NCBI GenBank assembly: GCA_938083085.1 | Contig: CALLKX010000030.1 | Span: 1 to 52,599 of the forward strand | Length of the DNA: 52,599 nt | Source of the DNA: an uncultured bacterium | GTDB lineage: Bacteria; Planctomycetota; UBA1135; GCA-002686595 | Direction: 5' to 3' | Part shown: positions 1 through 7,849 of the stretch, one piece after another | How the letters are laid out: each line of letters opens with the position of its first letter | How positions within the stretch are numbered: the first letter of the stretch is position 1 | Translations under genes and position numbers: made by a program | The notes under the pieces: model-generated | What the model saw: only the letters and a program-made list of their open reading frames with translations | Database searches by the model: none | Told to the model about the DNA's origin: nothing

Positions 1-9
1 CGAGGGGGA

Positions 10-1020
10 TTACAGCCCTGCGCCGAATCCAGAGGGGGCGGAACCCGACTCCTCTTGACGAGCCGGCTTGCGGGACTCGGGCCTGGGCTCGGCCTTCTTC
101 GGCTCAGGCTGCGAACGCGCCGGTTTCTCCGCGCGGGGCTCCTCTGCGCGGGGCTCCTCTGCGCGGGGCTTTTCTGCGCGGGGCTCTTCTGCGCGGGGCT
201 CTTCTGCGCGGGGCTTCTCTGCGCGGGGCTTTTCTGCGCGGGGCTTTTCTGCGCGGGGCTTTTCTGCGCGGGGCTCCCGGCGAGGCTCCTCCCGATCGCG
301 GCGGGGCTCGCCCCTGTCCTGGTCGCGATCCGAGCCAGACGGGCGCTCGTCGTCGCGCCCCCCTCTGCCACGGCCGCGCCCACGGCCACCGCCGCGGCGG
401 GACCCACGGGGGCCGTCCGCGTTGCGGCGACCACGTGAACGTCGGTTCTCGTCGCGCTCGATTCCGTCGTGCTGGATCTCACCGACCTCGAGGAACTCGC
501 CAGGGATCTCATCCGCAAGGAAGAGCGCGCCACGGTCGTAGAACTCGGTGCCCTCATCGAAGGCCTCTCCGGCGAAGACCGTCACCACCGCGTAGTCGCG
601 GGCGATACGGCGCCCTGACTCCCGCGCCTCTTCCTCGGTGCGAGCGAGGTGCAGGAACGCGCGTCGACCGCTGCGCAGCCCGCTGTCCTCAGCGCGCGAG
701 GCGTCGCGGCTCCCGACGCCGATGAACAGCTCGTCCGGCGGCTCGGTGGCCTCACCGGGGTCGATCTGGATCGAGTGCCCGTACAGGGCGCGGATCTTGC
801 CGTCCTTCATCTCGTAGCGCGGTCGGTCGCTGGATTCGATGGCCTCGGCCACGTCCTCCTCCTCGACCGTGGAGCCCGTGCGCTCCTGGAGGGCGTAGAC
901 CACGTCCTCGAGATCCCCCCAGCCGAAGCGGTCGAGTTCGAGATCGAACTCCTCCGGCTGGTGGCGGAGCATGAAGGCGAGAGCGCGCGTGATTCGTTCG
1001 TTGAGTGAGCCGGTGTTCAT
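10..1020 (-). CDS. kptA: RNA 2'-phosphotransferase (Tpt1/KptA family) with a long RGG and PRAE-repeat tail
   Basis: Family role: removes an internal RNA 2'-phosphate by transfer to NAD+, the last step of tRNA splicing in eukaryotes; its bacterial substrate is uncertain. Residues 1-185 carry the Tpt1 layout: an N-terminal helical part with LRH (R19-H20), IRALYGHS around R77-H82, and a second half with SGRRAFLHLA (about 117-126) and the closing F-x-D-RGALFLADEIPGEFL block. The usual P-x-LYHGT motif reads PDELFIGVG, so the NAD-binding loop diverges. Residues from about 195 on are low complexity: an Arg-Gly-rich stretch (RGRGRGRGG) and ten PRAEK/PRAEE units, encoded by 15-bp repeats. The tail makes the protein 336 residues against about 180-220 for the family. 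The start ATG at 1020 precedes the conserved core. The symporter gene lies 39 bp upstream on the same strand. The fold assignment is fairly sure; the activity is inferred. Confidence 0.85.
   Translation of the reverse strand: MNTGSLNERITRALAFMLRHQPEEFDLELDRFGWGDLEDVVYALQERTGSTVEEEDVAEAIESSDRPRYEMKDGKIRALYGHSIQIDPGEATEPPDELFIGVGSRDASRAEDSGLRSGRRAFLHLARTEEEARESGRRIARDYAVVTVFAGEAFDEGTEFYDRGALFLADEIPGEFLEVGEIQHDGIERDENRRSRGRRNADGPRGSRRGGGRGRGRGRGGRDDERPSGSDRDQDRGEPRRDREEPRREPRAEKPRAEKPRAEKPRAEKPRAEEPRAEEPRAEKPRAEEPRAEEPRAEKPARSQPEPKKAEPRPESRKPARQEESGSAPSGFGAGL
131..280. repeat. Ten 15-bp tandem repeats encoding the PRAE(K/E) tail of kptA
   Basis: Ten consecutive 15-bp units follow the pattern gcgcggggctyytct, differing mainly at three positions. 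Read on the minus strand each unit encodes P-R-A-E-K or P-R-A-E-E. The period is a multiple of three, so unit gain or loss keeps the frame. This is a coding minisatellite, not a CRISPR: there are no spacers. Confidence 0.95.
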
Positions 1021-1059
1021 AGCTGAGATCGACAGGGTCGGGCGGACAGTCTAACCAGG

Positions 1060-2631
1060 TCAGGCCGTGGCGGGAGCCAGAGGTCCCTCCTCTCCCTCCG
1101 TACGCGCGACCACCGCCGCGGCGCAGGAGTCTGACCACACGTTGACGACGGTCCTCATCATGTCCAGGGGCCGGTCCACCGCGAGGAGCAGCGCAGCTCC
1201 CTCGAGCGGCAGTTCCAGGGCAGAGAGGATGGTGAGCATCATCACGAGCCCGGCGGAGGGGATCCCCGCCGCGCCAACGCTGGCAAGCAGCGCCAGGACC
1301 ACCACGAGCGCCTGGGCGCCCAGGGTGAGCTCGAAGTCTCCGACAGCCGCGTAGTACTGGGCCAGGAAGATGACCCCGATGCACTCGTAGAGGGCCGTGC
1401 CATCCATGTTGATGGTCGCCCCCAGCGGCAGCGTGAAGGAGGTCACGCGGTTGCTGACCCGGCCACGCTCCTCGACGGTCTTGAGCGTCACCGGCAGCGT
1501 CATCGAGGACGAGGAGGTGCTGAAGGCCGTCATCAGGGCGGGCGACATGGCGCGGAACCAGTCCATCGGGCGGATCTTGCCGATGGATCGCAGGAGGATC
1601 GGCAGGGTTACCGTCGCGTGAATCACCAGCGCCAGGGCGACGGTGAACATGTACAGCAAGAGCGCCTTGAACGGCGCGAAGCCGGTGCTCGCGACCACCT
1701 TGACCAGCAGCGCGAAGACGCCATAGGGCAGGAGTTTGAGGATGCCCTCGGCCATGGTCATGACCACCTCGAAGAGGCTCTCGAAGAGCCCCTTGACCCT
1801 CGTCTGGTGCGGCTCCGCGGTCCGGGTGATGAAGTACCCGAAGATCAGCGCGAAGAAGATGATCGAGAGCATCGCGCCGTTATCGGTGAGCGACGCGGCG
1901 ATGTTGCTCGGGATCATTCGCTTGATGACCTCGATGAAGCTCGCGTCCGGGCTCGCCCCCGCCGCCGTCAGCGGGGAGAGTCCGAGGGTCGCGCCGTCCC
2001 CGGGCCGGATGATGTTCACCAGCAGCTGCCCCACGATGATCGCCAAGACGCTGGTGGCGACGTAGTAGGCGAAGGTCTTCCCGCCGAGCCGCTTCAGGTC
2101 CCCCATGGAGCCCACGCTCGCCACACCGGTGATGATCGAGGTCAGCACCAGCGGCACGATGAGCATCTTCAGCAGCGCCAGGAAGATGTCCGCGACAAAG
2201 GTGAACGGGGCCACCGCCCTCGCCCTGGGGCTGTCCGGCGCGAAGGCGACCGTCACCGCGACCGCGCCCCCCATGGGATCCACCTCACCGGCCGCCGCCG
2301 CCGCGGCGTTGCCGGTGGGGACCAACCACAGGACCTCGCCGTTCGAGAGGTCCTTGACGACTCCCTCGGCCAGGTCCGTGGCGCTCCCAAGCTCGATGAG
2401 GCGCTCGTCCGCCGAGCCGCGGGCCACCAAGGCCGCCTCGAACTCGCGCCCAGGCGACAGACCCGCCTTGGCCCCGGGGCTGCGGCTGGCCACCCCTGTG
2501 ACCGCCACGCCGCCTTCGACGCCCGTCACGCTCAGGCCGGAGTAAGCCGGAGCGGGGAGAAACGTCTGCATCAGGAGACCGACGAGGGCGCCGGCCGCCA
2601 TCCAGAGGAGGACCTTCCAGTGGAAACTCAT
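1060..2631 (-). CDS. Dicarboxylate/amino acid:cation symporter (DAACS/SDF family) with a PDZ-like insert
   Basis: Secondary transporter of the inner membrane, expected to couple uptake of dicarboxylates or acidic amino acids to Na+ or H+. The C-terminal two thirds show the family's hallmarks: a serine-rich hairpin (AFSTSSSSMTLPVTL), the cation-binding NMDGTA motif, and about eight hydrophobic segments. The N-terminus is unusual: TM1 (about residues 5-25) is followed by a soluble segment, about 33-105, reading like a PDZ domain (VTGV...SPGAKAGL and a closing GEVLWLVPTG strand) before the second membrane segment near 135. At 523 residues it is about 100 longer than the usual 400-430, matching that insert. 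Substrate cannot be told from sequence. It stands alone between purK and kptA. Confidence 0.9.
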   Translation of the reverse strand: MSFHWKVLLWMAAGALVGLLMQTFLPAPAYSGLSVTGVEGGVAVTGVASRSPGAKAGLSPGREFEAALVARGSADERLIELGSATDLAEGVVKDLSNGEVLWLVPTGNAAAAAAGEVDPMGGAVAVTVAFAPDSPRARAVAPFTFVADIFLALLKMLIVPLVLTSIITGVASVGSMGDLKRLGGKTFAYYVATSVLAIIVGQLLVNIIRPGDGATLGLSPLTAAGASPDASFIEVIKRMIPSNIAASLTDNGAMLSIIFFALIFGYFITRTAEPHQTRVKGLFESLFEVVMTMAEGILKLLPYGVFALLVKVVASTGFAPFKALLLYMFTVALALVIHATVTLPILLRSIGKIRPMDWFRAMSPALMTAFSTSSSSMTLPVTLKTVEERGRVSNRVTSFTLPLGATINMDGTALYECIGVIFLAQYYAAVGDFELTLGAQALVVVLALLASVGAAGIPSAGLVMMLTILSALELPLEGAALLLAVDRPLDMMRTVVNVWSDSCAAAVVARTEGEEGPLAPATA

Positions 2632-2756
2632 GGCAGCAGCCTAGCCAATCCAAAGAGCAGACGCCTGCGGGGAAGGACACGCGGCCTCGAATCCCCGCGG
2701 TCCCCCGCGAGCTCTCCTGCCATGGACCCCGTTGGCTCCCCGGTCGACAGCCCCGC

Positions 2757-3908
2757 TCACTTCCCGGTCAGGGCGGCGCGGGCGGCCCGAACGCGGGCCG
2801 CGGCCTGCTCCGCCGTGGGCGCCGTGGCAGTGAGGTGGCCCATCTTCCGGCCGGGCCGGGGCTCAGCCTTGCCGTAGAGATGAAGCGAGACCTCGGGGAC
2901 AGCCAGCGCTGCAGCGAAGTCCGGCGTCCCGCCCGACCACAGGTCCCCGAGGAGATTCGACATGGCAGCAGGCGGCCCAACGCGCTCTCCGGACCCCAGG
3001 GGAAGGCCCGCGACCGCCCGGACCTGCTGCTCGAACTGCGAGCAACTGTGGGCGTCGATGGTCAGGTGGCCCGAGTTGTGCGGTCGCGGTGCGATCTCGT
3101 TCACCAGGATCGTCCCTCCTCCGAGCCGGAAGAGCTCCACGCACACGACGCCGACCACGTCGAACCCCTCCACGACGGCGCGGGCGATTCGCTCGACCTC
3201 CTGGGCCACCGAGGGGTCAAGGGCTGCGGGGCAGACGGTGATATCGAGGATGTGATTGGTGTGCTCGTTGGCGAAGGGCTCAAAGATCGCGACGTCACCG
3301 CCCACCCCACGAGCGACGATGACCGAGATCTCCTCCTCGAAGGGCACCAGCTCCTCGAGCACACAGGGCACCTCACCCAGCTGGCTCCAGGCGGCAGCGA
3401 GCTCAGAGCCATCTTTGACCCGGGCCTGGCCCTTCCCGTCGTATCCGAAGCTCGAAGTCTTCAGGACCCCTGCGCCGGGGATCCGCTCACGCGCGGCGTC
3501 CAGGTCGGCGGCGCTTGAGATCGCGTGAAATGGGGCCACCGGCAGGCCGATGCCCACCAGCCCCTGCTTCTCGCGGGTCCGGTCCTGGACGGTGTGCAGC
3601 AGCGACCCGTCGGGCCGCACAAGGGTGTACTTGGCGGCCGTCGAGCCAGCGATCGCCGGGACGTTCTCGAACTCGAAGGTGACCGCGTCGACCTCCCGCG
3701 CGAAGGCGGCGACCGCCTCCTCGTCGTCATAGGCTCCCTTCACCGCGACATCCGCGATCTGGGACGCGGGCCCTCCGGCGTCATCGGAGTAGACGGCGAA
3801 GCGATACCCCATCTGGCGGGCAGCGAGACCGAACATCCGCCCCAGCTGGCCACCGCCAAAAACACCGAGGGTGCCCCCCGGTTCGACTCGAGCATCTCCG
3901 CGGGTCAT
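2757..3908 (-). CDS. purK: N5-carboxyaminoimidazole ribonucleotide synthase (PurK)
   Basis: ATP-grasp enzyme that carboxylates aminoimidazole ribonucleotide with bicarbonate and ATP to give N5-CAIR in purine synthesis. Visible features are the N-terminal glycine-rich GVFGGGQLGRM motif, VTFEFENVPA, the ATP-grasp LKTSSFGYDGKGQ segment, VLEELVPFEEEISVIVAR, and NEIAPRPHNSGHLTIDA with the metal-binding Asn and Glu. At 383 residues it is of normal length. The gene follows purE on the same strand with only 3 bp between the purE stop and this ATG, so the two are surely co-transcribed and provide consecutive pathway steps. Confidence 0.97.
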   Translation of the reverse strand: MTRGDARVEPGGTLGVFGGGQLGRMFGLAARQMGYRFAVYSDDAGGPASQIADVAVKGAYDDEEAVAAFAREVDAVTFEFENVPAIAGSTAAKYTLVRPDGSLLHTVQDRTREKQGLVGIGLPVAPFHAISSAADLDAARERIPGAGVLKTSSFGYDGKGQARVKDGSELAAAWSQLGEVPCVLEELVPFEEEISVIVARGVGGDVAIFEPFANEHTNHILDITVCPAALDPSVAQEVERIARAVVEGFDVVGVVCVELFRLGGGTILVNEIAPRPHNSGHLTIDAHSCSQFEQQVRAVAGLPLGSGERVGPPAAMSNLLGDLWSGGTPDFAAALAVPEVSLHLYGKAEPRPGRKMGHLTATAPTAEQAAARVRAARAALTGK

Positions 3909-3911
3909 CGC

Positions 3912-4460
3912 TCAGTCCAGAGGGGCCGAGAGTGCCGAAGCCGCGGCGTCCTCGCCGTAGGCTCTCAACCGCTGCTCGACCTCATGGTCATGGGTCGACA
4001 GGATCCGCAGGGCCAGGAGCGCCGCGTTGCTCGCACCGGCATCGCCGATGGCCAGGGTTCCCACGGGGACTCCCCGGGGCATCTGCACAATAGAGAGGAG
4101 CGAGTCCACGCCGCTCAACGCTCGGCTGCGGATCGGGACGCCGAGGACCGGAAGGGTGGTCCAGGCTGCGATCATCCCCGGCAGGTGCGCCGCGCCGCCA
4201 GCGGCCGCGATGATCACCTCCACCCCGCGACCGCGAGCGCCCTCGGCGAACTCGCGGAGCCGGTCCGGTGTCCGGTGCGCGGAGACGACGCCGTACTCAC
4301 ACGCGACGCCGAAGGAGTCGAGCACCTCAACGGTGGCGCGCATGGTGGGCCAGTCGGAGGCGCTCCCGAAGACGACGCTGACCTTCGCCGCGCCGGAGGG
4401 GGCGGCGGTCAGGTCCTTGGGGAGCTGTTGGCTGAGGGTGGCTTGCTGATCTTGGGACAT
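3912..4460 (-). CDS. purE: N5-CAIR mutase (PurE, class I)
   Basis: Converts N5-CAIR to 4-carboxyaminoimidazole ribonucleotide, the step after PurK. The family motifs are clear: [12 protein letters not shown] near the N-terminus, [11 protein letters not shown] (catalytic His), [27 protein letters not shown], and [19 protein letters not shown]. The 182 residues include an N-terminal extension of about 25 residues ahead of the core. PurE and PurK together show a bacterial two-enzyme purine route rather than the fused or class II form. It is the first gene of the purEK operon. Confidence 0.97.
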   Translation of the reverse strand: MSQDQQATLSQQLPKDLTAAPSGAAKVSVVFGSASDWPTMRATVEVLDSFGVACEYGVVSAHRTPDRLREFAEGARGRGVEVIIAAAGGAAHLPGMIAAWTTLPVLGVPIRSRALSGVDSLLSIVQMPRGVPVGTLAIGDAGASNAALLALRILSTHDHEVEQRLRAYGEDAAASALSAPLD

Positions 4461-4541
4461 CGAGGGAACCTCGGAGGGACGGTCGGGCCGCGCCAGGAAG
4501 CGGGACAGAATAACGACCGGGCGCCCCTGTGTCCTCCCGTG

Positions 4542-4835
4542 TCACGCGGCGACGCCCGAGCCGGCCTCCATGGCCGCCTGAGGGGTCGGATGAACCGCCT
4601 CAAAGCCTCCGCCGAGGAGCCGGCCCAGCAGCCCCTCCCCGGCCCGGAGCTGGATTGAGAGGCGCTCACCCGTCACCGGGTCCACCCATTCGAGGTCCCG
4701 CGAGGCCTTGGATGGCGTCTGGGGGAGGCCAGAGCCGCCCCTTTGAGCAGGCGGGCCCACAAGCTGGCGGGACGTGGCGCCCCGCTGACGGGGCCGGGCG
4801 GGCACGAGGGATCGGGCTGGGTGGGCGTTTGGCAT
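4542..4835 (-). CDS. Possible small hypothetical protein upstream of purE
   Basis: I do not recognise this 97-residue frame. It lies in the 455-bp gap between purE and the rhodanese gene, on the same strand as both. The first half is Arg/Pro-rich and could be non-coding; the second half (about residues 48-97) reads like ordinary protein, with a DPVTGERLSIQL stretch followed by a Gly/Leu turn and an alanine-rich end. There is no signal peptide or membrane segment. It could be real or a chance frame in GC-rich DNA; if it is not real, the gap 4461-4915 holds only the purEK promoter region. Confidence 0.3.
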   Translation of the reverse strand: MPNAHPARSLVPARPRQRGATSRQLVGPPAQRGGSGLPQTPSKASRDLEWVDPVTGERLSIQLRAGEGLLGRLLGGGFEAVHPTPQAAMEAGSGVAA

Positions 4836-4915
4836 CGGGATTGAAGGGGGATCGCGGTCTGCCCCCTTGGTGGGAAACGGGCCGCCGGCCTTTCAACTCC
4901 CGGTCCTCCACGCCC

Positions 4916-5245
4916 TCAGTAGCGCGCCATGGCGGGGTCCACGTCCCGCGCCCAGCGCTCCACGCCGCCCGTTAGATTGAGCAGGCGCTCGAAGCCGAGC
5001 CCTGAGAGGCCCGCTGCCGCGTTGGCGCTGCGGACCCCGTGGTGGCAGATGCAAACGGTCACGGCCTCAGGATCGAGCTCGTGATGCCGGACGCTGAGCT
5101 CGCCGAGGGGAATATGCGTCGCGCCAGGGATGGCGCAGATCGCGAGCTCCCCAGACTCACGGACGTCGAGAAGGACGAGGTCCTCGCCGGCGTCCATGCG
5201 AGCCTTCAGGTCGGCAGCAGCAATGGGAGTGATCGATCCATCCAT
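4916..5245 (-). CDS. Single-domain rhodanese-like protein
   Basis: A 109-residue sulfurtransferase-type domain. It shows the N-terminal LLDVRESGEL (CH2A-type) motif, the IPGATHIPLGEL strand, and an active-site loop C67-H-H-G-V-R-S with C67 as the persulfide-carrying cysteine; C65 sits two residues earlier. The closing LTGGVERWARDVDP segment is typical. Such proteins move sulfane sulfur between partners in the cytoplasm, but the acceptor here cannot be known. It is 12 bp downstream of the AlkP-superfamily gene on the same strand, so probably read from the same transcript. Confidence 0.93.
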   Translation of the reverse strand: MDGSITPIAAADLKARMDAGEDLVLLDVRESGELAICAIPGATHIPLGELSVRHHELDPEAVTVCICHHGVRSANAAAGLSGLGFERLLNLTGGVERWARDVDPAMARY

Positions 5246-5257
5246 GGGTTCAGCGCC

Positions 5258-7750
5258 TCAGTCGAAGGTGAGGGCGGGGCGGTCCAGGTTTGCCGGCACC
5301 GGGGCGCCGAGCCGAGAGAGCACGGTCGGAGCGATGTCCATGACCGAGAAGACCCCGTCCTCGCTGGTCACCTTGCGGCTACAGAAGAAGATCCCCGTCA
5401 CCACGTTCGGGTCGTTGGAGGCGTGGTCGCCGGACCAGAGGTTGGAGTTGTCGCTGTAGATGGGCTTGGGCACCACCGCGCTGGAGTCGTTCCGGGTGAC
5501 CGGGAGGCCTCCCCCCACCGTGGACCAGGAGACGCGATAGAACTCGGCGAAGCCGAGCATCAGGTCCGAGCAGGGGTAGTCCTTGGATCCCCAGGCCATG
5601 GGCCCCTCGTAGACGTCCTGGATGATGGTCGCGCTGGACCCGACCTTGCGGCCCTCGTCCTCGGCAGCGAGGAAGCGTGCCTGGATCTGCTCCAGCACCC
5701 CGCGGGCGTCGTCGAGCTTGACGATGCCCGCCGGCTCGCGCCCCTCGAGGTTGAGGAAGACCATCCCCAGGCCGAGGCTGTAGGCCTGGGTCTTGGACCA
5801 GTCGATCGCGGCGAAGCCGCCTGCCGTGCTGTCCAGCCCCTCCTTCAGCGTCAGGAAGCCCTCACTGGCCAGCCAGTTGTTCACGTGCATCCCGCGGCGG
5901 TAGCTCGTGAAGCCGTGGTCCGCGCAGAGCATCAGGGTGTCCTCGGGGCGGAGCGCCTCCATGGCCTCCCCCACGATGCTGTCCATCTGCCGATAGATGG
6001 CGGGGATCGCGTCTCGCAGCTCGATCTCCTCTCCGAAGAAGGTCACCTTGCGGGCCGCCTCCTCCGCGTCGTACATGGGGTGCTCGGGGTCGTAGAAGCG
6101 GTACATCATGTGCTGCACCCGATCCGTCGTACTGAAGACCGAGTAGAGCACGCGCCAGTCCTCGTCCTCGAGCATCCGCTGCATGAGCTTGCGGCGGAAG
6201 GTCATCGTGAACTCGACGTCCTCGAGGAAGACCTCGGGGTCCAGGAGCTCATCCTTGATCTGGTTGGTCATGCAGCCCCAACCGAGGGTCTCGAACGTCG
6301 AACCGATGCCCTGAGCAAGCTCCGCCGAGAACCCGAGGGGGCTGCTCGTCGGTTGCCAGAAGGACGGCTTGGCCGGATCGAACTGGAGCGTGTCGATGTA
6401 GATCTCGAACGGGTCGTCGCCGAGGATCCGCGCGCGGGTCACCGCCGGGACCGACACCAGGGGGCTCAGCTCGAACTCCACCTGAAAGAAGTCGCTCCAC
6501 CCGTCGAGGGTGAGCGTCTGGGTCTCGGAGCCGATCGTGACGTCCCAGGTGCCGTCCTCGGCGCCGGCGACAACGCGCATCGGAACCGTGGCGCGGTGCT
6601 TGTACTCCTTGCCTGCGCGCCCGGGGATCTGCCCCATCTCCGCGTAGACCTTCTCGAGGTCCTCCTGCTCATCGGCGAGCGCCCGGCTGGACTTGTAGTC
6701 CTGGGCCTCGGCGATCTCCGTCTCGAGCTCGCCGAGCCGGCGGGACACCCGGTCCATCTCGACGAAGTTCAGCGGGCCGTAGAGGGCGGTGTCGATGGCC
6801 TTCGCCCCGCCGTCCTTGGGCTTCTTGAAGTCGACGCGATAGATGATGCCCGTCCCCGAGTTCGACGACGAGGCGTCGCCCTTGGGCGCGCGGCCCGACG
6901 CGAGCGTGTCGGTGGTATAGATGAACCAGTCCCCGTTGTACGAGGTCCGCACGTCCGGCAGCCCGAGCCCGAAGAGCGTCCGCGCGCCTTCAGCGCCGGG
7001 GCGGTCGAAGGCGAGAGGCGCCTGGAGCGCCACGGACGGGTAGCCGGCGCGAGCCGCTTCGACCCAGAAGCCGTCCATCTGGACCTTGTTCGCGACCACC
7101 CCCGTGATCTGCTCAGGGAGGCCCTCCCCTGCCGTTCGGGTGGCGAAGCCAGCGGCTCCCCCAAGGAGCAGGCCGAGGATCAACGAGACCACCCCGTTCG
7201 CCTTGACCACCACCTTGAGGAGCAGGAAGGCCACGAGGAAGAGCCCGACGCCGATCATCATCGAGCGGTCACTGCCGCCGAGGGCCGCCTGCGCCCCGGT
7301 GGCGTCCATGTCGGCGACCAAGCGGGTCTCGGCCTCGACGTGGGCGAAGCCCGGTGAGATGAAGCCGCTGTCGCTGATGGTCCGCTTGATGAAGCTCGGG
7401 ACGCCGTTCTTGAGCGGGTTCGCGCCGGTGTTGATCGCCGCCCAACCCGCAGCCGACTCCGCGGGGTCGGTGGAGACCAGGGGGCCGGCCGACCCCATGG
7501 CGCGCAGCTTGGCCATGTTGGGCAGCTCGCCGCGGTCCATCATGGTCTCCGTGGTGCGCCAGTCGGCGCCGTCGAAGCCGAGCACGAGGACCCGGCCATC
7601 ATCCGCCGCTGCCGTTGAGCCGGAGCCGGGGTCGCTGACCGAGCCAGCAGCCGCTGGCGCTGCGACCGCGGCGAGGGTCAGAAGAGCGGCACCGAAGAGT
7701 CCACGGCCGAGGCCTGTGGGGGCTGCGCGGAGGGAGTCGAGATCAAACAT
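5258..7750 (-). CDS. Membrane-bound AlkP-superfamily phosphodiesterase/phosphohydrolase
   Basis: An 830-residue protein of the alkaline phosphatase superfamily (type I phosphodiesterase/nucleotide pyrophosphatase-like). After an N-terminal signal or anchor (about 15-35) the catalytic half starts with VLVLGFDGADW (metal Asp) and a nucleophile region ESAAGWAAINTGANP. Two or more hydrophobic segments follow at about 160-205, then a roughly 300-residue insertion rich in beta-type sequence. The second half of the active site returns with LCADHGFTSYRRGMHVNN and GDHASNDPNVVTG, which supply the remaining metal-binding Asp and His. Substrate is unknown; such enzymes act on phosphodiesters or phosphonates outside the cytoplasm. 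A long frame antisense to it is a GC shadow. Confidence 0.85.
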   Translation of the reverse strand: MFDLDSLRAAPTGLGRGLFGAALLTLAAVAAPAAAGSVSDPGSGSTAAADDGRVLVLGFDGADWRTTETMMDRGELPNMAKLRAMGSAGPLVSTDPAESAAGWAAINTGANPLKNGVPSFIKRTISDSGFISPGFAHVEAETRLVADMDATGAQAALGGSDRSMMIGVGLFLVAFLLLKVVVKANGVVSLILGLLLGGAAGFATRTAGEGLPEQITGVVANKVQMDGFWVEAARAGYPSVALQAPLAFDRPGAEGARTLFGLGLPDVRTSYNGDWFIYTTDTLASGRAPKGDASSSNSGTGIIYRVDFKKPKDGGAKAIDTALYGPLNFVEMDRVSRRLGELETEIAEAQDYKSSRALADEQEDLEKVYAEMGQIPGRAGKEYKHRATVPMRVVAGAEDGTWDVTIGSETQTLTLDGWSDFFQVEFELSPLVSVPAVTRARILGDDPFEIYIDTLQFDPAKPSFWQPTSSPLGFSAELAQGIGSTFETLGWGCMTNQIKDELLDPEVFLEDVEFTMTFRRKLMQRMLEDEDWRVLYSVFSTTDRVQHMMYRFYDPEHPMYDAEEAARKVTFFGEEIELRDAIPAIYRQMDSIVGEAMEALRPEDTLMLCADHGFTSYRRGMHVNNWLASEGFLTLKEGLDSTAGGFAAIDWSKTQAYSLGLGMVFLNLEGREPAGIVKLDDARGVLEQIQARFLAAEDEGRKVGSSATIIQDVYEGPMAWGSKDYPCSDLMLGFAEFYRVSWSTVGGGLPVTRNDSSAVVPKPIYSDNSNLWSGDHASNDPNVVTGIFFCSRKVTSEDGVFSVMDIAPTVLSRLGAPVPANLDRPALTFD

Positions 7751-7849
7751 GTTCGAGGAGGGTGGAGCGCCTGGGATCAGGGCGCGCTCGATGGGGTTCG
7801 AGGCTAATCTGTAGGCCTAAGGGCGAGGAGCAGCTCGCCGAAAACCGCC

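Noticed and set aside
5039..7357. 772-codon plus-strand frame antisense to the AlkP-superfamily gene
   Set aside because: Arg/Gly/Glu/Leu-rich composition typical of GC-rich antisense shadows; no motifs, whereas the minus strand carries metal-site motifs.
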